This document shows positions 56,525 through 64,000 of a stretch of DNA of 64,000 bases, piece after piece. Each line of letters begins with the position of its first letter. The stretch's first letter is position 1. Under the pieces are notes generated by a model. That model had not been told where the DNA came from. It searched no databases and saw only the letters and a list, made by a program, of their open reading frames with translations. The stretch is from Endocalyx cinctus (Eukaryota > Ascomycota > Sordariomycetes > Amphisphaeriales > Apiosporaceae). The translations under genes and the position numbers were made by a program. The stretch is from the NCBI GenBank assembly GCA_001600455.1, contig BCKC01000006.1, positions 3,576,114 through 3,640,113 on the forward strand. The letters are read 5' to 3'.

Positions 56525-57030
56525 TTGCTTCATGACATAGGGTTCACATAGTTACCAAGGTAGTGAGAAATCTGGAATCAAAGAAAGAGAGAACATTTAT
56601 ATTTAAACATATATCTATTTTATATATAAAATAATTATATTCTTAGACTTTTTCCGGCGTTTTATGTCATTTAGAGGCACTTCGGCCCGGTTACCTTAAC
56701 CACGTTCCTGACATGTTATCAACTTAAAAATGGTATAAATAATATAAATAAATGATTAAGAGTAACTAGAGATGGTGGCCCACTAAGGGGGGTAGTCCGG
56801 TAATGGGTCGTCGACGTTATGGATTATATCAAACTTCGATACAATATACAGGGCTCTTAAACCTACCAGTATGCAAGATCGTCGTAATAACTACCGGCTC
56901 GACGCCATTCGATTCTCTATGGAAAATTATTAATTAAGAGTTCAAGACATCCTGATGAAAAAAGGTTTTTTTTTTTTTTTTTTTGAAAAAGAAAAAAAAA
57001 AGATTATTATCAACGTCTATCAAATCTTTA
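56525..57030. other. Intergenic spacer between convergent genes
   Basis: 506 AT-rich bases with a T19 run (56,966-56,984). Both neighbours end here; nothing else seen. Confidence 0.6.
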
Positions 57031-58055
57031 TTATTTGACATTTCCTTGAAGTGCGTTATTGACAAAATTTATCATCGCAGCCAGTACATCTGGAAGTGCT
57101 TCACCAGAGAGAACATTCATATGCCCAGCTCCTTTAGCGATGTGGAGCTCCTTTGGACATTTGATCATGTTGAAAACCTCTTCCTGGTCCTCCGGTAATG
57201 ATACGTTATCTAGCTCAGGGATGACCATCATAGTGGGTATATCCTCCAACATTTCATCTAGCAAATCTCTAGGACGAAACAATGCCATCTTGTGGTACGA
57301 CTGCAGTGTGATACGATCGCGAAAGTTGGCATGGCCACGTTCAACAGCGGTCCTCATCAGTATGTATGCTTCCTGACCACCAGGCCCCCCTGAGCCCGCA
57401 TAACCAATCGGATTCTCGCCTTTGCTGTTGAAGGGCTGGAGTGTGAATGGCTCGTTACCTCTCAGCTGAGATTGGCGGTCTTTCATGAGCTGTGCGAACG
57501 CCATTTTTCTCTTGTCCGGTCTGATGAATTTGAAAATCGGACAGACCATCACGAGGGCGGCGGCTCGTCTATCGATTGCAGCTGCGCATGCACTTATTGT
57601 ACCCCCCGAGGACATCCCCCAAAGTACTATACGCCGCGAATCGACGCTGGGAAGTGTTGCCGCGTAGCTTACGACATCTAGGATTGGTCAGAATGAAGGA
57701 ATTCTCATGAATATGCTCAAATAATTACCTGATATATCTTCTGAGTTTTGCCAGGGATCGATTTGATTACGTGGAGAGCCACCGCTACCTCCTATGCTTC
57801 TCGAATCGTAGAGGAGTACATTAAAACCTGCTGACTGAAACCCGATGGCTGTGTCAAAAAGACTCATTTCTTTCACGCAGTTGAGCTAGAAATTCGTCAG
57901 CTGGCTGGAGGCGCGAAAACTGAAGCATAGTTGCTTACGCCGTGTGTCATTATGATGGCTGGTGCAGGCCCATCCACCCCCCAAAACCATCCTTCAAGGG
58001 TAATACCGTCAATGGTCTTACATTCAACAGTCTTATGAGGCCTCAGGGAAGCCAT
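57031..58055 (-). CDS. Alpha/beta hydrolase, possible polyketide hydrolase or transferase (306 aa)
   Basis: Exons complement(join(57031..57677, 57729..57885, 57939..58055)). The order of motifs is complete: oxyanion region IIMTHGLNCVKEM (created by the first splice), LLYDSRSIGGSGG, nucleophile elbow WGMSSGGTI (GxSxG), Asp in IPELDNVSLP and His in KGAGHMNVL. An in-frame ATG at 58,082 would add nine residues (MFSSPTNLT). It is divergent from the HR-PKS, with a 936-bp shared promoter. Stand-alone hydrolases of this size, next to HR-PKSs, release or transfer the acyl chain from the carrier protein, as in the fumagillin cluster; similar hydrolases occur in Alternaria host-toxin clusters. That role is inference, since the partner ACP is missing here. 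Confidence 0.87.
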
Positions 58056-58991
58056 AGTGAGATTGGTAGGAGAAGAAAACAAAGGAGATAAATAGGATCA
58101 AAACCGCGGATCTAGTTACGAGGGAAATCATGCGTTGTAGGAAAGGCAATGTGTGTATGAGAAATATAATCTGGCCTAGATTTACTTGATGATATTCGGC
58201 GTGACTTGAAGCACCATGACAACCTCGAACATGACAATAGTTAAGATAACAACATTCCGGCTACTTACTTGGTACTTCGATGATTCTATAACATCCTTGC
58301 ATAAGTAAGCGGGTTGCATTTTTAATACTGCCGGGTAATAATTAAGGCATGTTCATTTTAACATAAGGAGTCGTAGTAATTAATGGTGTAATGTGAAACA
58401 GAGCTAAGTAACTTGACCAAAATGTAAGAAAAATCAGCATGCATTTGTTATTTTCCAAGAGTAATCGTGCATTGGTGAGAATGCAGGAACTCAAGGAAAT
58501 GTGCAGAAGTCAGCATTGGATAATCACAACGCAGTAGTCTAGAACGATTGTCTAGGTAATTTTGGAGCCTGACGGAGCAAAGATGACCCGTCGTAATTGA
58601 TTCAAGCTTACATACTGAAACCCCCGAGATGGGAACAACAGCGTCAAAGATAATGTTAAGAATGATACATTCAAGAACAAGCAAAACAAACGATTGTCAC
58701 GGCGTACAACCATTCCAGAGCGGGCCAGAATAATCATGCAGTATCTATAATCGCACATGAAGTTGTCACAATGACTATTAGGACTGAAATTTCAAACAAG
58801 ATGGCATAGCTGTAGGAACAGGCAAGAAATAAATGATAAGCATATATCACGATTACATATGTATGAATCTAGACATATCTTAGGTATAATAGTCAATAGG
58901 TTACAGAAGATTCTGTTCTATTACACATGAAAAAAGCCCATCTGTACTTCCCTTTTCTCTTCTCTCACACGCCGTCTACCATTAAATAACC
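58056..58991. promoter_or_regulatory. Shared divergent promoter, alpha/beta hydrolase / HR-PKS
   Basis: 936 bases between two divergent start codons. The PKS start has a good context (AACCATGG) with a TATAAT-like word at about 58,886, some 105 bp upstream. AT-rich, no gene inside. Co-regulation of both genes from this region is inference. Confidence 0.5.
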
Positions 58992-61900
58992 ATGGGGAAA
59001 TCGGAGCAGTACGAAAAAGAGCCTATTGCTATCGTGGGCTTTGCCTGCCGGCTTCCGGGAGGTAATTACAGCCCGCAGAAGCTCTGGGATTTTCTCGAAC
59101 GTGGTGATATAGCCAGTAGCATCGTCCCGCCAACGCGATTTAACCTGGACGGACACTATGACGGATCCCTTAAGCCCAGGACTATGCGTCAGCCCGGTGG
59201 CATGTTCCTCAAGGACATCGACATCGCCGACTTTGATGCTGGATTTTTCGAGGTCGGAGGAGCCGAGGCCACCGCTATGGATCCGAACCAACGGCAAATG
59301 CTTGAAGTCGTGTTCGAGGGACTGGAGAATGCGGGAATATCGATGGATAAAATCGATAATTCGTTAGTAGGGTGCTACGTCGGTTCCTACGCGGCGGATT
59401 ACGGAGACATGGCAAGTCGAGACCCGGAGGACCGGCCCCCCGGTAACTCGCTTGGAATTGCTCGAACCGTTCTCGCAAACCGTATTAGTCACTTTTTCAA
59501 CCTTAAAGGCCCGAGTATAACCCTCGATACAGCATGTTCCGGGAGTCTAGTCGGTCTCGACTTGGCATGTAGATCCTTACAGACCGGTGCTATTGACATG
59601 GGCATCATCGCAGCCTCCAACTTGTACATGAGTCCAGAACATCTCATCGATGCGGGCAGCGTGGGAGGGGCTCATTCTCCAACCGCCTTGTGTCACACGT
59701 TCGACGCAAGTGCTGACGGATATGTAAAGGCCGAGGCAGTCGGCACAATAATCGTCAAGCGACTCTCCGACGCTATCAGAAATCGCGACCCGATACGGGC
59801 GGTGGTTCTCGGCACCGCATCAAACCACAATGGACGGACCGCGGGTATTGCCAGCCCTAACGCCGAGTCTCAGGCTCTCGCAATTAGAGCGGCCTACGCA
59901 AACGCCGGAATCGCCGACTTCAACCAGACTACGTATCTCGAATGCCACGGCACGGGCACCATAGCCGGCGACGCCAACGAAGTCCGAGGGGCTGCCGCCG
60001 TTTTTGCTGCCACACGCCCCGCTGACAAACCCCTCATAATTGGCTCCGTGAAAAGTAATATCGGTCACTCGGAGCCGGCGGCTGGTGTATCCGGACTATT
60101 GAAAGCTGTCATGTCGATAGAAAAAGGGGTAATTCCGGGCAATCCAACCTTCAAAAACCCTAGTCCCAAAAGTACGTATGAACATGAACCCTCCCAACAC
60201 ACCGTCCCCGCGCTTGCTAACATGACGTGATTTTAGTCGACTTTGCCGGCTGCAAGGTGAAAGCGTCTAAAAGCCTCATACCCTGGCCAGCCGACTCTCC
60301 ACGAAGAGCTAGTATCAATTCATTTGGTATCGGAGGTGCAAACGCTCACGCTATAGTCGAGAAGGCTAGGCCACAGGACGCGGTATACCACGTTTCATCG
60401 TACCGCGATCCCGAAGATGAGTTTACATTTGACGATGATGAAACCTCCACGCCTAGTCTCCTCTTATTGTCGGCGAACGACGCTACTTCTCTCCGTGGCA
60501 GCATTAAAGCTCTATGCAACCATCTTGCTAACCCACGAGTAAAAGTCGACCTATCTGACGTAGCATATACCCTGTCAGAGAGGCGGACACACCTCTGGCA
60601 CCGCGCGTACGTCACAACTCGCAGCACCGAGATCAACGAGTCTGATTTCGTCCTGGCCAAGAAAAAACACCAAGCACCCAAGGTCGGTCTTGTTTTCACA
60701 GGTCAGGGTGCGCAATGGCCTCAGATGGGCAAAGAACTTTTGGAATTCTTTCCCTTCACGAAGTCAATTCTTGAAGAGCTGGACCGGGCACTCCAAACGC
60801 AGGCCGACGAGGCACCGCAATGGTCCCTCGTCACGGAACTGATCGAGCCTCGGTCCACCGACCACATGCGAAAGCCAGAGTTTTCGCAATCACTCGTGAC
60901 GGCTCTACAACTTTGCATCTTGGCCGTGTTGGAATCCTGGAACGTCAAGCCTAGCAGCGTGGTAGGCCACTCTTCCGGTGAAATTGCGGCCGCATACGCA
61001 GCTGGTTGGCTTGATCGTGCCGGTGCTATTAAAGCAGCCTATTACCGCGGTCGGGCCGCCGCCAATCTCCAGGGCAAGATTGATACCGATGTCGGTATGC
61101 TTGCCGTTGGTGTAGGTGCCGACGTAGCCTCTCTATTTCTAGAGAAGTATAGCGGAAAAGCTTGGATTGCCTGTTTCAATAGCCCTACCAGCTTGACGAT
61201 TTCCGGCAAGAAACCCGCCCTCGAAGCCTTGGCGGAAGAGATCAAGGCCGCGGGCCACTTTGCCAGGCTACTGATGGTAGATATGGCTTACCACTCCGAG
61301 CTCATGGGTCCCGTCGGAGATGAATACGTCCGACTTTTCGGGCATGATGCCTCGTTCAAGACATTGGACGGTGCCTCGTCACCCGGCGTCAGCATGTACT
61401 CATCCGTTACGTGCTCGAAACAAGACACAACTACCGATGCTCGATATTGGGCGGCCAATATGCTTTCCCCCGTCCGGTTTTCGGAGGCGCTTACGGAATT
61501 GGTGAAGCAAGACTCGCCTGATATTCTTATCGAGGTTGGGCCGTCGGGTGCGCTCTCCGGTCCCGTCTCCCAAGTGCTCAAATCCGTGTCTGGCGGTGAA
61601 AATGTCACCTATTTCGCTTCTTGGTCACGCGGTGCAAACGCGGGCAAGACCCTTTACGATGCCGCCGGCAGGCTCTTCGTCGCTGGTTATCCCATCGACA
61701 CGACCTCCGTTAACCGGTACAACGACGAGGTCCGCACGGTCATCGACCTGCCCAATTACGCCTGGAATCACACCATAAAATACTGGCACGAAAGTGCCGC
61801 CAGTAAAGACTGGCGGTTCCGAAAGTACGTGGCCCACGATCTCTTGGGGAGCAAAATTCTCGGCACCCCTTGGCACACCCCCGTATGGCGCAATCGCCTG

Positions 61901-63905
61901 AACGTTAATAACGTACCCTGGTTGCTAGAGCACAAGATGGGCGGCGACGCTATCATGCCCGCAGCCGGGTTCCTGACGCTTGGGCTGGAGGCGTTATATC
62001 AAAAGCACTGCGCACTCCTTCCCGACGATAAAGTTGCTCATCCCGCCATCAACGAGCTGTCCTACCGCTTCCGGAACGTTCGCTTCAGTCGCGCCATGGT
62101 GATCGAAAGAGGCAAAGATGTGCTATTGATGCTAAATTTGCACAAGGTTCCCGGTAACAGCGACTGGCACGAGTTCCGTATCTCGTCGACCGAGGCGGAT
62201 GTAGTCTCGGAACACTGTTGGGGTATGGTTCAGATCAACGAGCAAGTGGAAGAAACTCTCGAGGATCTCACCTTGAAGTCTCCCCAGTCTGCTAAATTAT
62301 GGTACAAGGTGGAGCGCGAGATCGGCATGGACTTCGGGCCCGCGTTCCAGAAACTAGTCAGTATCGAGGCCACCAGCGGTCAACGCGCATGCCGTACCGT
62401 AGTATCGCTTTCGCCACCCGAATCGGCATGGTCGCCCCAGTCTTATTATCCGATCCATCCTGCCGCACTTGACGGCTGCTTCCAGACTCCCATTCCCGCT
62501 AACATGGCAGGAGAACGAATAAACGTAAGGGACGCCATGATTCCTCATATCGTCGACGAAGTCATCATCAACAGGGTACCCTCTAATCTACATCTGGGTA
62601 TATCGACAGCCACTTCTGTTTATTCCGGTCGTGGACGATTAGATCAGGACAAGAGCTGGGTCGCCAACTCTTCCGTCTACGACCCGGAGAGCGGAGAGTT
62701 GCTTATGCGCATCACCGGCCTGAACTACGTCAAATTGGACGTGGCACCGAAGGACGATCCTCATACCTTCCACTGCGTCACCTGGAAGCCGGACATTACG
62801 CTTCTGACGCAGGACCAGGTCATGTATCTCCCGCAAGGAGACTCGTCCGGCAAGAATAAGCTTAACACATTGATAGAGCTCATCGCCTATAAGAGAAGCG
62901 CATTGAGAGTGCTCGAGATCAACCTCGACGCAGCAGATGATTCGTGCTTGTGGTTCGAGGTGACGGTCAACTCGTCAGTCGGAGACGCATATCAGCGGTA
63001 CGATTTTGCCTCGCCAAACCCTAAAACTGTAGTCAACGTACAGGAAAAATACCAGGGGAAGATGAACACTTCCTTCCACTTGGCCAACCCCGGAAGGGAA
63101 GGTCTAGGTCTCGAAACACAGGCAGCATATGATTTGGCTATAATAAAAACGAGCAAGCTGGCGGTCAAAGAGGATGAACTCGCGAAAAACCTGAAGCCGC
63201 TTCTACGCGACGCTGCCCTCACGCTCTTAGTGCCGGCCCACGACAAGACCTATACGCCAGACTCGGAGAGACCCGAAGGTCTCGACGAGGGAAACACCAA
63301 GACGGGCTCCCCGGATCTCGATACACCTGGAACGCTTTCTAGCTCCTGGGGATCAGAGATAGACGGGCCTTCGGGGTCCACGAGCGCTACGTCTTGGGAC
63401 GATAAGGCCGCTACCCCGCTTTCTGGAGCAAGCAGCCGGTCATTCCTTTGGAAATGTATAGCGAAATCTACCGGCTCCAGTTCCGTCCTAGAGATTGCGG
63501 ACTCCACCGACGCTAGCAACAGCCCGGCATACCTGTTTAGCAGGCTCAACATTAAGAAACCGGAGACCGAACCGAATCGGAACCTCGTCGTTGCTCGTCT
63601 TTCCAAAGAGAGCCCGAAGAGCCTCCCGCCCTCCCTTCGAGCTAGATTGGAGACGTCCGGCTGGTCGATCACCTACCAGACCTACCCGTTCTCGTTCCTC
63701 AGCAGCGCGTCCAAAGCCGTCGTGCTAGTCCTCGACGAGCTGTACAAGCCGGTACTGAGAAACGCCAGCGAAGAGCAGTGGGACGCGGTCAAGGACCTCG
63801 TCAACTCGGGCCACCATCTCCTGTGGGTTACGAAGGGGGCGCAACACCGCGTAACCGACCCGGACAACGCCCTCATTCACGGCTTATTCCGAGTCGCGCG
63901 CAACG
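58992..63905 (+). CDS. Highly reducing polyketide synthase (KS-AT-DH), cut short by the telomere
   Basis: Exons join(58992..60171, 60237..>63905), about 1,616 codons, whereas HR-PKSs usually have 2,300-2,500. The 65-nt intron joins NPSPK to IDFAGCKVKA. KS: DTACSGSL (Cys182), ECHGTGT (His319), SNIGHSEP (His359). AT: FTGQGAQWPQMG, then GHSSGE (Ser639) and the YHSELM substrate motif. DH: LLEHKMGGDAIMP (HxxxGxxxxP, His959) and HPAALDGCFQ (Asp1139). After DH only a short C-terminal remnant of a methyltransferase-like region is seen, without a SAM-binding GxGxG, then a low-complexity linker and the start of the structural region before ER (LIHGLFRVARN). There the gene runs into TTAGGG repeats, so ER, KR and ACP are missing. 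The frame has no stop; it continues as (Arg-Val)n to the last base. As it stands the enzyme cannot hold a chain on its own ACP. Confidence 0.93.
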
Positions 63906-64000
63906 GGGTTAGGGTTAGGGTTAGGGTTAGGGTTAGGGTTAGGGTTAGGGTTAGGGTTAGGGTTAGGGTTAGGGTTAGGGTTAGGGTTAGGGTTAGGGTT
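63906..64000 (+). repeat. Telomere, (TTAGGG)15
   Basis: GGG followed by 15 perfect TTAGGG units and TT up to the window end. The G-rich strand runs 5' to 3' towards the end, the correct polarity for a right-hand chromosome terminus. No variant repeats, subtelomeric repeat or RecQ-helicase gene lies between the array and the PKS gene body. Confidence 0.98.

Noticed and set aside
1..64000. CRISPR arrays, rRNA, bacterial operons or origins
   Set aside because: Intron-rich eukaryotic genes and telomere show a fungal chromosome; no spaced direct repeats or rRNA sequence seen.

Overview
The window is the right-hand end of a chromosome from a filamentous ascomycete (Pezizomycotina, probably a Sordariomycete; I cannot name the species). 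The evidence is a terminal TTAGGG array, genes with many short GT..AG introns (about 50-120 nt), HET, F-box and Zn2Cys6 families, and a fungal polyketide synthase. Most proteins had to be assembled from several exons; exon joins are given in each entry and were chosen so that frame and family motifs continue across the splice sites.

Layout. 1-11.4 kb: 3' end of an L-ornithine N5-monooxygenase (siderophore) gene, an F-box-like protein, a calmodulin-like EF-hand protein, an NADPH-dependent extended SDR, a HET-domain protein and a secreted HD-domain (cyanamide-hydratase-like) protein. 11.4-14.8 kb is gene-poor with simple repeats. 14.8-18.6 kb: a Zn2Cys6 factor converging on an MFS transporter. 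18.6-21.2 kb: no gene, but a 518-bp insertion-like segment with tRNA-like A/B boxes between 14-bp direct repeats. 21.2-27 kb: a large regulator with two C2H2 fingers plus a Zn2Cys6 cluster, followed on the same strand by a second MFS transporter.

28-64 kb is best read as one subtelomeric secondary-metabolite cluster: two phytanoyl-CoA-dioxygenase-like oxygenases, a CocE-type hydrolase, a Zn2Cys6 regulator, an FAD monooxygenase, an MFS transporter, a short SDR, a P450, a BBE-like FAD oxidase, a basic-region/ankyrin (bANK, ToxE-like) regulator, a wax-synthase-like membrane acyltransferase, an alpha/beta hydrolase and a highly reducing PKS. The PKS would make the chain, the hydrolase could release or transfer it, and the oxygenases, P450, FAD enzymes, SDR and acyltransferase would tailor it.

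The striking point is that the PKS is cut in mid-gene by the telomere. KS, AT and DH are intact, but the coding sequence passes directly into TTAGGG repeats at about 63,905, before any ER, KR or ACP. The frame stays open as an Arg-Val repeat to the last base. This looks like a broken chromosome end healed by new telomere addition, leaving an otherwise intact set of tailoring genes with a decapitated core enzyme. The two dioxygenase genes share a CGG-N2-CGG repeat 242 bp upstream of their start codons, which suggests a local regulon.
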